From the NCBI RefSeq assembly GCF_041549525.1, contig NZ_CP157456.1, positions 2,294,001-2,358,000 on the forward strand: a stretch of DNA of 64,000 nucleotides, in the 5' to 3' direction. The position numbers and the translations under genes were made by a program. The DNA comes from Paenarthrobacter aurescens (GTDB taxonomy: Bacteria; Actinomycetota; Actinomycetes; Actinomycetales; Micrococcaceae). Of the stretch, positions 39,151 to 50,100 are shown piece after piece. The notes under the pieces were generated by a model. That model saw only the letters and a program-made list of their open reading frames with translations. It was not told where the DNA came from and searched no databases. Position 1 is the stretch's first letter. Each line of letters starts with the position of its first letter.

Positions 39151-40407
39151 TTACTTTTCCTTGGTGATGAGCAGTTCGTGCGCGCCCGCTGCGGCTGCGC
39201 CCATGGACTCAACCACGGTTTTGGTGCGCTGATACGTCTGGGCATCGGCCGCTGGGGTGGCACAAACGCCTTGGGGCGCGTCGCTGGCCACGGAGCACCA
39301 CCGATAGGGGTCCCGCACAATCACTGACGGAGCCCAGGCGAGGTCCGAGACACTCCAGACCCCTTCAGTGTTTTGGCTGAACTGCGCCCGGACCAACAGC
39401 CCTTCATTGTTCAGGACATACCAGGGTGACAGTTCAGTGACTCCGTTGCCCAGGCCATAGACGATCCACGTTCCCTTGTAATTTTCGATCGGCAACACCG
39501 AGTGTGTGTGGTGCCCGTAGATCATGGTGAACTGGCCGCTGTCCACCAATGCGTGCGCAACCTCCTGCTGCTGGGCGTTAGCCTCACTGGCGTATTCGTC
39601 CCCGGCATGCATGACGCCCAGCACAATGTCAGCTCCAAGCGCTTTGGCCTGTTTTGCCTTCGCGATCATGGTGGCTGGATCCAGTTCGTCAACCAGCCAG
39701 GGGTACTCCGGGATTTGACCGTTGTGCCCATAGGTTCCAATGATCACCGCCACCTTGGCAGCGTCTGTCTGGAGCATGAGGATCTCCTTGGACGCCGCCT
39801 CTGTCCTGTACGAGCCGGTGTGCTTCAGTCCTGCTGCGTCCAGGGCATCCAGTGTCCGCAGCAAACCTTCCGTTCCGCGGTCGATGGTGTGATTGCTGGC
39901 GGTAGTACAAGCCTTGTAGCCCACATCCTTGGAGGCTGTGATGATTTGCGGCGGTACGTCGAAGGATGGATAGGCAGAGAAAGGCCCCTCAGGTGTGGCC
40001 ACCGGCGTCTCCTGATGGCAGATGGCGAGGTCGCTGTTGCGGATGTAGCGGCGCTGGCCTTCCAGAAGCGGAACGAAGGTGTAGCCCGGCTGTCCAAGCG
40101 CCGCAGCGTCAGCCCTTGCTTGTTGCCAGAGCTGGGTATGAACCAGCATGTCTCCGGTCACGGTAATGGATGTACAGCGGAGTTCGGGACAAGCGGGCCC
40201 CTTGCCCGGGGTGGGGTTTGGTGCGGGGGTGCGTGTTGGGCTTGGGGCCTCGCTGGCGGGGGCGGGAGCGGCACTGCTGCGATCAGCGTCTTCGTTTTCC
40301 GCAATGACACCGCACGAGGCCAGCGATAGGACCAAAGCCACGCCGCTGGCAAAGAGCGCCGCCTTGCGAGGACGAAACCGTCCGCCTGAAAATGTGACTT
40401 TGCCCAT
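39151..40407 (-). CDS. CapA family lipoprotein (PGA capsule-type metallophosphatase fold)
   Basis: The 418-residue protein has a signal peptide with lipobox LASC (Cys about residue 31), a Pro/Thr-rich linker and a CapA domain with ITVTGDMLVHTQL, a TTASNHTIDRG segment, YGHNGQIPEYPWL and the GHHTHSVLPIENYKG motif. CapA proteins are tied to poly-gamma-glutamate capsule synthesis in Bacillus; no capB or capC gene is present, so the role here is open. ATG 40407 was chosen because AGGA lies eight bases upstream. Confidence 0.85.
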   Translation of the reverse strand: MGKVTFSGGRFRPRKAALFASGVALVLSLASCGVIAENEDADRSSAAPAPASEAPSPTRTPAPNPTPGKGPACPELRCTSITVTGDMLVHTQLWQQARADAAALGQPGYTFVPLLEGQRRYIRNSDLAICHQETPVATPEGPFSAYPSFDVPPQIITASKDVGYKACTTASNHTIDRGTEGLLRTLDALDAAGLKHTGSYRTEAASKEILMLQTDAAKVAVIIGTYGHNGQIPEYPWLVDELDPATMIAKAKQAKALGADIVLGVMHAGDEYASEANAQQQEVAHALVDSGQFTMIYGHHTHSVLPIENYKGTWIVYGLGNGVTELSPWYVLNNEGLLVRAQFSQNTEGVWSVSDLAWAPSVIVRDPYRWCSVASDAPQGVCATPAADAQTYQRTKTVVESMGAAAAGAHELLITKEK

Positions 40408-40489
40408 GAATTTCATCCTACGGCTGAAGCCCTGCGGATCCGGGCGTGCCGCTCTTGAGGACACGTTTCTTACGTGAAAGAGTCACTTC

Positions 40490-42502
40490 ATGACCAATCC
40501 ACTCTTGAGCCCCAGCCCGCTGCCCTACGGGCTCCCGCCCTTCGCCGGCATTTCTGCAGAGCACTACGCCGAAGCCGTCGAGTCAGGCTTGTCCGAGCAT
40601 TTGAGTGAGATTGCCGGCATTGTGGACAATGCTGAGCCCGCCACGGTGGAAAACACGGCCGTGGCCATGGAGCGGTCCGGGCTCCTCCTCAACAGGGCCG
40701 CTGCGGCTTTCTTCACACTGGTCTCCGCTGATGCTTCCGAGGCCATCAAGTTGCTGGAGACGGAGTTATCCCCCAAGTTCTCGGCCCATCAGGACGCTGT
40801 CTACATGAACCGCGGTCTCTATGAGCGGTTCGCGTCCATTAACACCACGGGTCTGGATGCTGAGTCCTCCAGATTGGTACAGGAGTATCTCAAGGAGTTC
40901 CGGCAATCCGGGATTCAGCTCGATGACGCCGGGCAACAGCGCTTGCGCGAGGTCAACGCTGAGCTGTCCCGGTTAGGCACGGAGTACGGTCAGCGCGTCA
41001 AGGAAGCCATGAAGTCCGCTGCGTTGCTTCTTGACGATGCCCATGAGCTCGCCGGTCTCCAGCCTGAGGTGATCACCGGTGCAGCGGAAGCAGCAAAAAC
41101 CGCCGGCCATAACGGCAAATACTTGCTGACCCTGATTCAACCCAGCAATCAGCCGGCTCTGGCTTTCCTGGAAAACCGGGCCATCCGTCGTCGTCTTTTC
41201 GAGGCTTCTGTGGCACGCGGCAGTGATGGCGGCGCTTTGGACGTCAGCGACCTGGTGAAGGCCACTGCCCGTTTGCGGGCAGAGAAGGCGGCCCTCCTGG
41301 GGTTTGCCAATTTCGCCGAGTTGGTGGTTGACCAGCAGACTGCGCCCGGTTTCAGCCATGTGCAGGAGATGCTGGCCCGCCTGGCTCCGGCCGCCGTTCG
41401 CAATGCCCAAGCGGAAGCAGAGGCCTTGGCCGAGGCCGCCGGCCACGAACTTGAGCCGTGGGATTGGGCCTACTATTCGGCCAAGGTCCGCAAAGAGAAA
41501 TTCGCTGTGGATGAGCAGGAGCTCCGCCCCTATTTCAGTCTGGAAACTGTCCTCAAAGAGGGCGTCTTCCATGCAGCAAAGCAGCTGTTCGGAGTGACGT
41601 TCCATGAAAGAGTAGACCTCCACGCTTACCATCCGGATGTCCGCATATGGGAAGTACGGGACGACGACGGTACTGGCCTCGGCCTGTTTTTAGGCGACTA
41701 CTACACCCGCGAATCAAAGCGCGGCGGCGCCTGGATGAATTCCCTCGTGGAACAGTCCACCTTGCTGGGAACAGGCTCGGTAGTGATCAACAACCTCAAC
41801 ATCACCAAACCTGCTCCGGGCGAGCCCACGCTGTTGTCTTTGGACGAAGTCCGTACTGTTTTCCATGAGTTCGGCCATGCGCTGCACGGCCTGTTTTCCA
41901 AGGTTACCTATCCGCGGTTCTCCGGGACATCGGTGCCGCGGGACTTTGTTGAATACCCCTCCCAGGTCAACGAAATGTGGATCATGTGGCCGGAGGTACT
42001 GGCCAACTACGCAAGGCATTACTCCACGGGAGAAGTCCTGCCGCAGGAGACCGTGGACAAACTCAACGAGTCAATGTTGTGGGGAGAGGGATTCGCAACT
42101 ACCGAGTACCTCGCGGCATCGCTCTTGGATCTTGCATGGCATGTGGTGTCCGAATCGGAGGTGCCGGAGGACGTTCCGGCCTTCGAGTCCAAAGCGCTGG
42201 CCGAGGCAGGCATTGCCCACCCCTTGATTCCGCCGAGGTACCGGACGGGCTATTTCCAGCACATTTTCGCCGGCGCCGGATACGCAGCGGGATACTACTC
42301 CTACATCTGGAGTGAGGTGCTGGACGCGGACACCGTGGAGTGGTTCAAGGAAAACGGGGGCCTGACCCGTTCCAACGGGGATCGGTTCAGATCTGAATTG
42401 CTCTCGCGGGGTAACAGCCGTGATGCCCTCGAGTCATTCCGCGCCTTCCGGGGCCGCGACGCCGAGCTCGGCCCCCTCCTCAAGCGCAGGGGGCTGGAAT
42501 AG
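40490..42502 (+). CDS. M3 family metallopeptidase (peptidyl-dipeptidase Dcp/oligopeptidase A type)
   Basis: The 670-residue cytoplasmic protein has the zinc motif TVFHEFGHALHG near residue 460 (HExxH), followed by the third-ligand helix region (ESMLWGEGFATTEYLAASLLD) and a typical C-terminal segment (FAGAGYAAGYYSYIWSEVLD). It most resembles Dcp/OpdA-type peptidases of bacteria, which trim short peptides. It is divergent from the CapA-like gene across an 82-base gap and ends at a very strong terminator. Confidence 0.92.
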   Translation: MTNPLLSPSPLPYGLPPFAGISAEHYAEAVESGLSEHLSEIAGIVDNAEPATVENTAVAMERSGLLLNRAAAAFFTLVSADASEAIKLLETELSPKFSAHQDAVYMNRGLYERFASINTTGLDAESSRLVQEYLKEFRQSGIQLDDAGQQRLREVNAELSRLGTEYGQRVKEAMKSAALLLDDAHELAGLQPEVITGAAEAAKTAGHNGKYLLTLIQPSNQPALAFLENRAIRRRLFEASVARGSDGGALDVSDLVKATARLRAEKAALLGFANFAELVVDQQTAPGFSHVQEMLARLAPAAVRNAQAEAEALAEAAGHELEPWDWAYYSAKVRKEKFAVDEQELRPYFSLETVLKEGVFHAAKQLFGVTFHERVDLHAYHPDVRIWEVRDDDGTGLGLFLGDYYTRESKRGGAWMNSLVEQSTLLGTGSVVINNLNITKPAPGEPTLLSLDEVRTVFHEFGHALHGLFSKVTYPRFSGTSVPRDFVEYPSQVNEMWIMWPEVLANYARHYSTGEVLPQETVDKLNESMLWGEGFATTEYLAASLLDLAWHVVSESEVPEDVPAFESKALAEAGIAHPLIPPRYRTGYFQHIFAGAGYAAGYYSYIWSEVLDADTVEWFKENGGLTRSNGDRFRSELLSRGNSRDALESFRAFRGRDAELGPLLKRRGLE

Positions 42503-42503
42503 A

Positions 42504-42549
42504 ACGACGCCGGGCCGGGCACCTTTGAAGGTGCCCGGCCCGGCGTCGT
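42504..42549. terminator. Very long bidirectional terminator between the M3 peptidase gene and pdxS
   Basis: Twenty-two-base perfect arms (42504-42525, 42528-42549) enclose a TG loop; a run of five T follows on the plus strand. It separates convergent genes. Confidence 0.93.
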
Positions 42550-42563
42550 ACTGCTTTTTGCTC

Positions 42564-43490
42564 TTACCAGCCGCGCTCTGCGAGGCGGTGCGGCTGCGGG
42601 ATGTCGTCCACGTTAATGCCCACCATGGCTTCGCCCAGGCCGCGGGAGACCTTGGCGATGACATCGGGGTCGTCGTGGAAGGTGGTGGCCTTCACGACGG
42701 CGGCGGCGCGCTCTGCCGGGTTGCCGGACTTGAAGATGCCCGAACCGACGAACACGCCGTCAGCGCCGAGCTGCATCATCATCGCAGCATCAGCCGGGGT
42801 AGCAATACCGCCGGCAGTGAACAGAACCACGGGGAGCTTGCCGGTGGCGGCAACTTCCTTGACCAGCTCATACGGGGCCTGGAGTTCCTTGGCCGCAACG
42901 TACAGCTCATCCTCCGGGAGGGCGGCGAGCTTGGCGATCTCGGAGCGGATCTTGCGCATGTGCCCGGTGGCGTTGGAAACATCACCGGTGCCGGCCTCGC
43001 CCTTGGAACGGATCATCGCCGCGCCCTCGTTGATGCGGCGCAGCGCCTCACCAAGGTTGGTGGCACCACAGACGAAGGGAACGGTGAAGTTCCACTTATC
43101 AATGTGGTTGATGTAGTCGGCCGGGGTCAGGACCTCGGACTCGTCGATGTAGTCAACACCGAGGGACTGCAGGACCTGGGCTTCGACGAAGTGACCGATG
43201 CGGGCCTTCGCCATGACCGGGATGGACACGGCAGCGATGATCGCATCGATCATGTCCGGATCGGACATGCGGGACACCCCGCCCTGGGCGCGGATATCGG
43301 CCGGGACGCGCTCGAGCGCCATGACGGCAACGGCACCGGCATCCTCGGCGATGCGGGCCTGCTCGACGTTAACGACGTCCATGATGACGCCGCCCTTGAG
43401 CATCTCCGCCATGCCCCGCTTAACGCGGCTGCTGCCCGTGACGCTGTTCGCGGACGAACCGGCTTCGTTGCTTACATCTGGTGTAGACAC
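42564..43490 (-). CDS. pdxS: Pyridoxal 5'-phosphate synthase subunit PdxS
   Basis: PdxS makes PLP from ribose 5-phosphate, glyceraldehyde 3-phosphate and PdxT-derived ammonia. The 308-residue TIM-barrel protein has [30 protein letters not shown], the Schiff-base Lys segment [15 protein letters not shown] and [16 protein letters not shown]. The start is GTG 43490 after AGGGG. Its partner pdxT is at 36240-36941. Confidence 0.96.
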   Translation of the reverse strand: MSTPDVSNEAGSSANSVTGSSRVKRGMAEMLKGGVIMDVVNVEQARIAEDAGAVAVMALERVPADIRAQGGVSRMSDPDMIDAIIAAVSIPVMAKARIGHFVEAQVLQSLGVDYIDESEVLTPADYINHIDKWNFTVPFVCGATNLGEALRRINEGAAMIRSKGEAGTGDVSNATGHMRKIRSEIAKLAALPEDELYVAAKELQAPYELVKEVAATGKLPVVLFTAGGIATPADAAMMMQLGADGVFVGSGIFKSGNPAERAAAVVKATTFHDDPDVIAKVSRGLGEAMVGINVDDIPQPHRLAERGW

Positions 43491-43743
43491 AAAAACCCCT
43501 ATGGGTAGATAAACGACCTTCTTGCCGGAGGCACGCGCAGCCACACGACCGCAATCAGCGCACACCGGGTTTCAGGTCAAGGTGACCAAGTACTAGTAAT
43601 AGTAGTCGCACCTTGCATGCCGGCAGTACATTCATTACCCGCATGAAAGGCAACAAACTCCCTGCAGTAGGGCAGGTGCACAACTGTGCATGGGCGACTT
43701 TGGTCGGTTGCCAGTTCCCCTGGAGTACAGCAACGCCCAGGCG
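43491..43743. other. 253-base gap upstream of pdxS
   Basis: No credible gene is seen. It should hold the pdxS promoter. CAAGGTG (43578-43584) and CACCTTG (43609-43615) form a seven-base inverted repeat flanking an AT-richer stretch with repeated TAGTA motifs, a possible operator or promoter core. No MocR/PdxR-type regulator gene is nearby. Confidence 0.4.
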
Positions 43744-44373
43744 TCATGCGGCGGCAGCTCCGTCTGCTTCAGCCATGGCTTGCCTGCGCACGGTGGCCAT
43801 CCGCTGGACGATTGTCACCACGCTCGCCAGGGCCAGGATGATCAGTGTCCCGAACAGCACAACGGGCGGAAGGCCTAGTCCGGTGAGCCCGGTGATGAGC
43901 AGCACCGACGCCAACCGTTCTGCACGTTCGGCGATTCCCACACTCGCTTGATAGCCGAGGGACTCCGCTTTGGCACGGGCATAGGAAACAACCATTCCAA
44001 GAACCAGGCAGACGACGGCGGCCGTGGCAATTGCAGGATCTTCGCCGCTGGTGAAAAACCATATGGTCAGGCCTGCAAAGATCGCACCGTCGGCGAGCCT
44101 GTCCAGGGTGGAATCCAGGAAGTTGCCCCAGCCACCACTGCGACCCTGCAGCCTTGCCATGATGCCGTCCACGACGTCGGAAAAGGCGAAGAATGCCACC
44201 ACCACCGAGCCCCACCATAAGTAGCCCAACGGATAGAGGACGAGTCCACCCAGAATCACCCCTAAGGTTCCCGCTATGGTCACGGCGTCCGGAGACACAC
44301 CGATCCTCAGGAGCCAACGCGCTAAAGGAGTGAAAAGAGAAGTAAAGAAGCCGCGCGCATGCCTATTGAGCAT
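43744..44373 (-). CDS. CDP-alcohol phosphatidyltransferase, probable phosphatidylinositol phosphate synthase
   Basis: The 209-residue membrane protein has the CDP-alcohol signature D-G-x2-A-R-x8-G-x3-D-x3-D beginning DGIMARLQG near residue 75, followed by several membrane helices. In actinobacteria the enzyme at this locus (pgsA1 region of mycobacteria) makes phosphatidylinositol phosphate. Unlike mycobacteria, no pimA or acyltransferase gene follows it. ATG 44373 overlaps the HIT gene end by 11 bases, so the genes are coupled. Confidence 0.88.
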   Translation of the reverse strand: MLNRHARGFFTSLFTPLARWLLRIGVSPDAVTIAGTLGVILGGLVLYPLGYLWWGSVVVAFFAFSDVVDGIMARLQGRSGGWGNFLDSTLDRLADGAIFAGLTIWFFTSGEDPAIATAAVVCLVLGMVVSYARAKAESLGYQASVGIAERAERLASVLLITGLTGLGLPPVVLFGTLIILALASVVTIVQRMATVRRQAMAEADGAAAA

Positions 44374-44956
44374 TCGACTCCCCCGGCCAGGCTTCGGCCA
44401 CGAGCTTGCGGACCTCATCGAGTGTCTGCGTGATGGCCTTGGTCTGAGCGATGATCGGGAAGAAGTTGCCATCCCCGCCCCAGCGCGGAACCACGTGCTG
44501 ATGGAGATGCGCGGCGATGCCGGCACCCCCGGTAACGCCTTGGTTCATTCCCAGGTTGAAACCGCTCGGATTCGAGACTTTCCGCAGGACCCGCATGGCC
44601 GTCTGCGTCAGTTCGGCGAACTCGGCTGTTTCCTCCACGGTGATGTCCGTGTAGTCCGGTACATGCCGGTAGGGGCAGATGAGAAGGTGCCCGGGGTTGT
44701 AAGGAAAGAGATTCAGGACGACGTAGCAAGTCCGTCCCCGGTGGACGATCAGGGCTTCCTCGTCCGAGCGAGTGGGCCCTACACAGAACGGGCAGTCATC
44801 CTTGTTCTTGAATTGATCCTGCCCGCCCTTGATGTAGGCCATCCGGTGTGGAGTCCACAGGCGCTGAAAAGCGTCCGGTACGCCCGCCAATCCGAAATCA
44901 TCGGTTACATCGGCATCGCCCGGAAGGCCAGCTTCTGCGCCTGTGTTCTCCTGCAC
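44363..44956 (-). CDS. HIT family protein (probable Ap4A phosphorylase/hydrolase)
   Basis: The protein has the histidine-triad motif AHLHQHVVPRWGGD near the C-terminal third, an N-terminal RLWTPHRMAYI segment and DDCPFC, a zinc-type CxxC as in actinobacterial Ap4A-cleaving HIT proteins. It lies between thrS and the phosphatidyltransferase gene, as in mycobacteria (Rv2613c region by recall). The start is uncertain: GTG 44956 leaves a normal 19-base gap to thrS, while TTG 45004 would overlap thrS by 29 bases. Confidence 0.88.
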   Translation of the reverse strand: MQENTGAEAGLPGDADVTDDFGLAGVPDAFQRLWTPHRMAYIKGGQDQFKNKDDCPFCVGPTRSDEEALIVHRGRTCYVVLNLFPYNPGHLLICPYRHVPDYTDITVEETAEFAELTQTAMRVLRKVSNPSGFNLGMNQGVTGGAGIAAHLHQHVVPRWGGDGNFFPIIAQTKAITQTLDEVRKLVAEAWPGESNAQ

Positions 44957-44975
44957 CGTCTTTGTGTCCGTTCCG

Positions 44976-46985
44976 TCAGCTCTCGCGGTTCTTGACAGCG
45001 TCAACGATCCTGCGGACCGCCTCGGCTACGGGCACGCCGTTGTCCTGGCTGCCATCCCGGAAACGGAACGACACCGCACCGGCCTCTGCGTCCTCACCGC
45101 CGGCAATCAGGACAAACGGAATCTTGTCCTTGCTGGCTGTGCGGATCTTCTTGGGGAACCGGTCCGAGGAGATATCCACCTCGGCCCGGATGCCGGCCGC
45201 CTTGAGCTGCCCAACGACGTCGAACATGTAGTCATTGAAAGCTTCGGCCACTGGACTGCCCACTACCTGGACGGGAGCGAGCCACGCGGGGAAGGCTCCG
45301 GCGTAGTGCTCAGTGAGCACGCCCATGAAGCGTTCCACGGAACCGAAAAGTGCCCGGTGGATCATGACCGGACGCTGGCGGGTGCCGTCCGCAGCCTGAT
45401 ACTCCAGTTCGAAGCGTTCCGGCAGGTTGAAGTCGAGCTGGATTGTGGACATCTGCCAGGTTCTGCCAAGGGCGTCCTTTGCCTGGACAGAGATCTTGGG
45501 GCCATAGAAGGCTGCTCCGCCCGGATCCGGAACGAGTTCCAGGCCTGAAGCTGCGGCTACCTCGGAAAGAGTACGCGTGGCTTCCTCCCAGGCGGCGTCG
45601 TCACCAACGAACTTCTCTTCATTCTTGGTGGAAAGCTCCAAGTAGAAGTCATCCAGGCCGTAGTCCTTGAGCAGGCCCAGTACGAAGTTCAGCGTGGTGG
45701 TGAGCTCGTCCTTCATCTGCTCGCGGGTGCAGTAGATGTGGGCGTCATCCTGTGTCATGCCGCGGACACGGGTCAGCCCGTGCACAACGCCGGACTTTTC
45801 ATAGCGGTACACCGAACCGAATTCGAACAGGCGCAACGGAAGTTCGCGGTAGGACCGGCCGCGGGAGCGGAAGATCAGGTTGTGCATGGGGCAGTTCATC
45901 GGTTTCAGGTAGTAGTCCTGAGCCGGTTTCCGCACGCTGCCGTCTTCGTTGAATTCGGCGTCCACCTGCATCGCCGGGAACATGCCGTCCTTGTACCAGT
46001 CAAGGTGCCCGGATACCTCGTAGAGGTGTCCCTTGGTGATGTGCGGGGTGTAGACGAACTCGTAGCCGGCATCTACGTGGCGCTGGCGGGAGTAATCCTC
46101 CATGGCCTTGCGGATAATGCCGCCCTTGGGGTGGAACACAGGAAGGCCCGAACCCAGTTCGTCAGGGAAGGAGAAAAGATCCAGTTCAACGCCGAGCTTG
46201 CGGTGATCCCGGCGCTCGGCCTCGGCAATGCGTTCCTGGTACGCCTTGAGGGCTTCCTTGGTTGGCCACGCAGTACCGTAAATGCGCTGCAGCTGCTGAT
46301 TGTTCTGGTTGCCGAGCCAATACGCCGCAGAGGACCGGGTCAGGGCGAAGGCGTTGGAGATGATTTTGGTGTTTTGCAGGTGGGGGCCGCGGCAGAGATC
46401 GCACCAGATGCTCTCGCCGCTCTTTCGGTCCACATTGTCGTAGATCGTGATGTCGCCGGCACCGACCTCAACATTGACCCCTTCGGCGGCGTCGGTGGCC
46501 TCGTTTTTCTTACCCAGCAGCTCCAGCTTGTAGGGCTCGTTGGCCATGGCTTGGCGGGCTTCGTCTTCGGTGACAACACGGCGCACGAATTTCTGGTTCT
46601 GGTTGATGATTTTTTGCATCATCTTCTCCAGGGTGCGCAGGTCTTCCGGAGTGAACGGTTCAGAGACGTCAAAGTCGAAGTAGAAGCCGTCAGTGATGTA
46701 GGGGCCGATCCCAAGCTTGGCGTCGGGGCGCAACTGCTGCACAGCCTGCGCCATGACGTGGGCCGTGGAATGGCGAAGAACATTGAGTCCGTCGGGGGAA
46801 TCGATGGTGACGCCCTGGACGTCGGCGCCCTCGGTGAGAACCTGGTCAAGGTCCTTGAGTACGCCATTGACCCGGGCAACTACGACGTCGCGGCGCTCGA
46901 AGAAGAGTTCCGCGCCGGTAGTCCCTTCCGTCACCTTGGTCTCTTCGCCATCGACGATGAGGGTGATCTGTTGGGCATCTGACAC
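44976..46985 (-). CDS. thrS: Threonyl-tRNA synthetase
   Basis: The 669-residue protein has an N-terminal TGS domain, the editing/SAD zinc region ([14 protein letters not shown]), class II catalytic core with [20 protein letters not shown] and [19 protein letters not shown], and the C-terminal anticodon-binding domain. It starts at GTG 46985 after AGGAGA. It heads the thrS-HIT-phosphatidyltransferase unit. The 144-base gap to dnaE2 holds no recognisable gene or terminator. Confidence 0.97.
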   Translation of the reverse strand: MSDAQQITLIVDGEETKVTEGTTGAELFFERRDVVVARVNGVLKDLDQVLTEGADVQGVTIDSPDGLNVLRHSTAHVMAQAVQQLRPDAKLGIGPYITDGFYFDFDVSEPFTPEDLRTLEKMMQKIINQNQKFVRRVVTEDEARQAMANEPYKLELLGKKNEATDAAEGVNVEVGAGDITIYDNVDRKSGESIWCDLCRGPHLQNTKIISNAFALTRSSAAYWLGNQNNQQLQRIYGTAWPTKEALKAYQERIAEAERRDHRKLGVELDLFSFPDELGSGLPVFHPKGGIIRKAMEDYSRQRHVDAGYEFVYTPHITKGHLYEVSGHLDWYKDGMFPAMQVDAEFNEDGSVRKPAQDYYLKPMNCPMHNLIFRSRGRSYRELPLRLFEFGSVYRYEKSGVVHGLTRVRGMTQDDAHIYCTREQMKDELTTTLNFVLGLLKDYGLDDFYLELSTKNEEKFVGDDAAWEEATRTLSEVAAASGLELVPDPGGAAFYGPKISVQAKDALGRTWQMSTIQLDFNLPERFELEYQAADGTRQRPVMIHRALFGSVERFMGVLTEHYAGAFPAWLAPVQVVGSPVAEAFNDYMFDVVGQLKAAGIRAEVDISSDRFPKKIRTASKDKIPFVLIAGGEDAEAGAVSFRFRDGSQDNGVPVAEAVRRIVDAVKNRES

Positions 46986-47129
46986 GGGTGTCTCCTATTC
47001 ATAGTTGAGGCTTCATAGCTTGTGGCGTACGGGGACCACAGCCAGCCACCGTCAATCGTATCCGCTTCAGCGAAGGCGGCCAAAGCAGCGCGCGCCGGGG
47101 GCTGGTCAAGGCCGGATTCCGTTGCGGCT

Positions 47130-50100
47130 TCAGCTTCCCAGGCCGGTGATGGCGAGGTTTCTGGAGATACCGTGGAGCGGCCCGTGGTGGTTGTATTCAT
47201 CCGGTAGTTCCGCTTCGGCCGGGAGGAGCTCTGCAAAGGGCAAAGCTTCGGGATGGCTGAGGTCCCAGGCTTTGGTGGCGCTCAGGCTGATTCCCTTGGG
47301 TCCGGTTCTTCTGGTGGTTCCCCGGATCAGCAGCAGGCGGGTACCGAACAGCAAAGGCCCTGATTCTTCCTGGGCTTCATGGAAGAAGACCGAATCCACA
47401 CACCCGGTGCCGTCATCGATGCTGATGAACACCACACGCCTGCCGCCCCGCATTGGCGGGGTCTGGGTGGCAACCCTGACCCCTGCCACCAGAACTTCGG
47501 TTCCGTTGCGCAGGCCCAGCAGTTGATCGGCCGTGGTGACGCCCAGTTTTTCCAAAAGCGGGCGGTGGCTTTCCATTAAGTGTTCGCTGACATCCATAGC
47601 CATGAGATCAAGCTCGGCCCTGACGTTATCCACCATGGTGGGCTCGGGCAGCTCAGGAGAGAGGTTCATTAGTTCAACATCACCCAGGGCAAATGACAGC
47701 TGCCCTTCGATGACATCGGGGGCTTTCCTGGAAGGACTGCCTTGGAGCGCCTGCAAATGATGGACCAGATCAGCACGGTTGGCTTTACCACCGGAATCCT
47801 TATGTAAGGCATCAAAGGCGCCCAGCTGAGCGAGTCTTTTGATGTTCGGCTTGCTAACCCTTGCCCTCGCCCGAAGGTCGGCCAGGGAATCGTAAGGCTG
47901 CCCGGCAACAATCCGCTTAAGTTCCGCCCCGGACAGCCCATAAATTCCCGTCAGGCTTAAGCGGATACCGAGCTTGCCCTGGTCAGGTCCTTGCTGAATC
48001 TTCTCCACCCGGTACTCCGCCTGGCTCCTGTTGATATCCAGCGGCAGGATGGGAATGCCCAACCGGCGTGCTTCAGCAACCAAGAGCCGCTTGGGATACA
48101 TCCCGGGATCGTGTTCCCACAACCCGGCCAGGAAAGCCTCGGGATGATGGGCTTTGAGCCACGCCGATTGGTAGGTGGGGACGGCAAAGGCTGCGCCGTG
48201 GGCTTTGCAGAAGCCAAAACTGCCGAAAGCCTTCAGGGTTCCCCAAACTTTGTCCACCACTTCCGGAGAGTATTTTTTGATTGCTTCGCCCCTGAAGTAC
48301 TTCTCCACTCCCGGCTCATGCACTTCGTCACCCAGGGCGCGACGAAACTCGTCAGCCCTGTCCAGACCGCAATTTGTCATGACGTTGAAGGTCTTCAGGA
48401 TCTGCTCATGGAACACTGTCACGCCGTGGGTCTCCTGGAGCACGGGTTTGAGATCCGGATGCGGATAAATTTCAGGAGCAAAGCCATGCCGGTGTTCCAG
48501 GAAAGGCCGCACCATGTCCGATTTCATGGGTCCGGGCCTAAAAAGGGAGATATCTATGATGAGGTCGTTGAATTCCCTGGGTGCCATTTTTCCTATGAGT
48601 TCCCGCTGCCCCGGTGATTCAATCTGGAAGCAACCAAGCGTGTGGGTACTGCGAATCAGGTCATAGGTGGGCTCATCGTCGAAGGGCACTGCGTTGAGGT
48701 CAATCCTGCCGTCGGGAGCAATGTAATCCGGGCCGTTTCCGTCTGGTTGCACCGGATGTTTCCCTGCTGCGACAACTTCGGCTTTGGAAGGATGAAGCCG
48801 AATCACCTCCCGGACCGCGAAGGCCATGGCGCTCTGCATCCGCACTCCCAAAACATCCAACTTGAGCATGCCCATGGGGTCCATGTCGTGTTTATCGAAT
48901 TGACTCATGGGAAGACCCAAGCCGCTGGGTTGAACGGGTGTTCTATCCAAGAGAGTGGCATCTCCCAGAATCACTCCGCAGGGATGCATGGAGATGTGCC
49001 GGGGCAGGCGATCCAGCCTTTCTGTCAGATCCACCAGCAGGTCCAGTTGCTGGTTTTCTTCCAGGGCTCCCCGTTCCACCCGCCCTGCGAAATCCCTTAG
49101 TTCAGGCTTCTCCACCAGGGCTTCACGGAATTTTCGTGCGGAGAATCTCCACAGTTGCTTGGCAATCTCACCGACTTCTTCCTCAGGCATCCCCAGGGCC
49201 ATCCCCGCATCCCGTACGGCACCACGGGCCCTGTAGCCGTTTTGCATGCTCATCAGGGTGACGCGTTCAGCCCCGAAGCGGTCAAAAATCTTTCGGTAGA
49301 CGTTGTGCCTTTCAGCACTTTCAACATCAAGATCGATATCAGGAAGGGTGGACCGCCGGCCCGAAAGGAACCGTTCGAAAATGAGGTCGTGGCGTATCGG
49401 GTCAACCTGGCTGATGTCTATCAGGTAGTTGACAAGGCTTGACGCGCCGGACCCCCTGGCGGCTACGCGCACACCCATGCCGAGGATCATCCTGGAAACC
49501 TCAGCCACGGTGAGGAAGTACGAGGCAAAGCCAAGCCGGCTGATGATTCCCAACTCGTGCTCCAACCGCGAGCGCAGTTGTTCTTTTGCAGTGCCCTTGA
49601 TGCCTGGGAACCGCTTGTTGATTCCTGCTTCGCAGCGTTGGGTGAGTTCCAGCATGGGGTCGGCCTCGATGCCGATGATGGAGGCTTCGGGGACTACTGG
49701 TTTTTTCCATCCCACGTCGAGGACGGGATTGATCCGGCATTTGTCGGCAAGCGCTTCGGTGTTGGCGAGGAGTTTGTTGAGGTCGGCTTTTCCTTGGCCT
49801 GCGGCGTGCATGATTTCTTTGCCGAGTTGGAGCATTTGCCGGGGTGTTTTCAGCCAGCCCTGTCCTGTTGCTTGCAGGAGGGGTCCTGTTGAGAGTTCGG
49901 GGAGGGATTTGAGGGTGCGTGCGGAGTCGAGTACGTCCGCGGTGGGTGCGCCGTCTTGTGCGCAGTAGCGGACTGCGTTGCTCAGTATTGCGGGGATGTT
50001 GTATTCGAGAGCGAGTTTGAGCATGCGTACGGCGTGGGCTGTGCTCAGTGGTTCTCCGGGGGCGCTGAGGTGGGAGACTACTTCGGCAACCATGGTTCCG

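Noticed and set aside
43491..43743. PdxR/MocR operator upstream of pdxS
   Set aside because: The direct-repeat motif expected for PdxR is not present and no MocR-type gene is in the window; only a 7-base inverted repeat is seen.
46931..47236. Small minus-strand frame bridging dnaE2 and thrS
   Set aside because: It overlaps both neighbours in other frames, shows no domain, and lacks a convincing ribosome-binding site.
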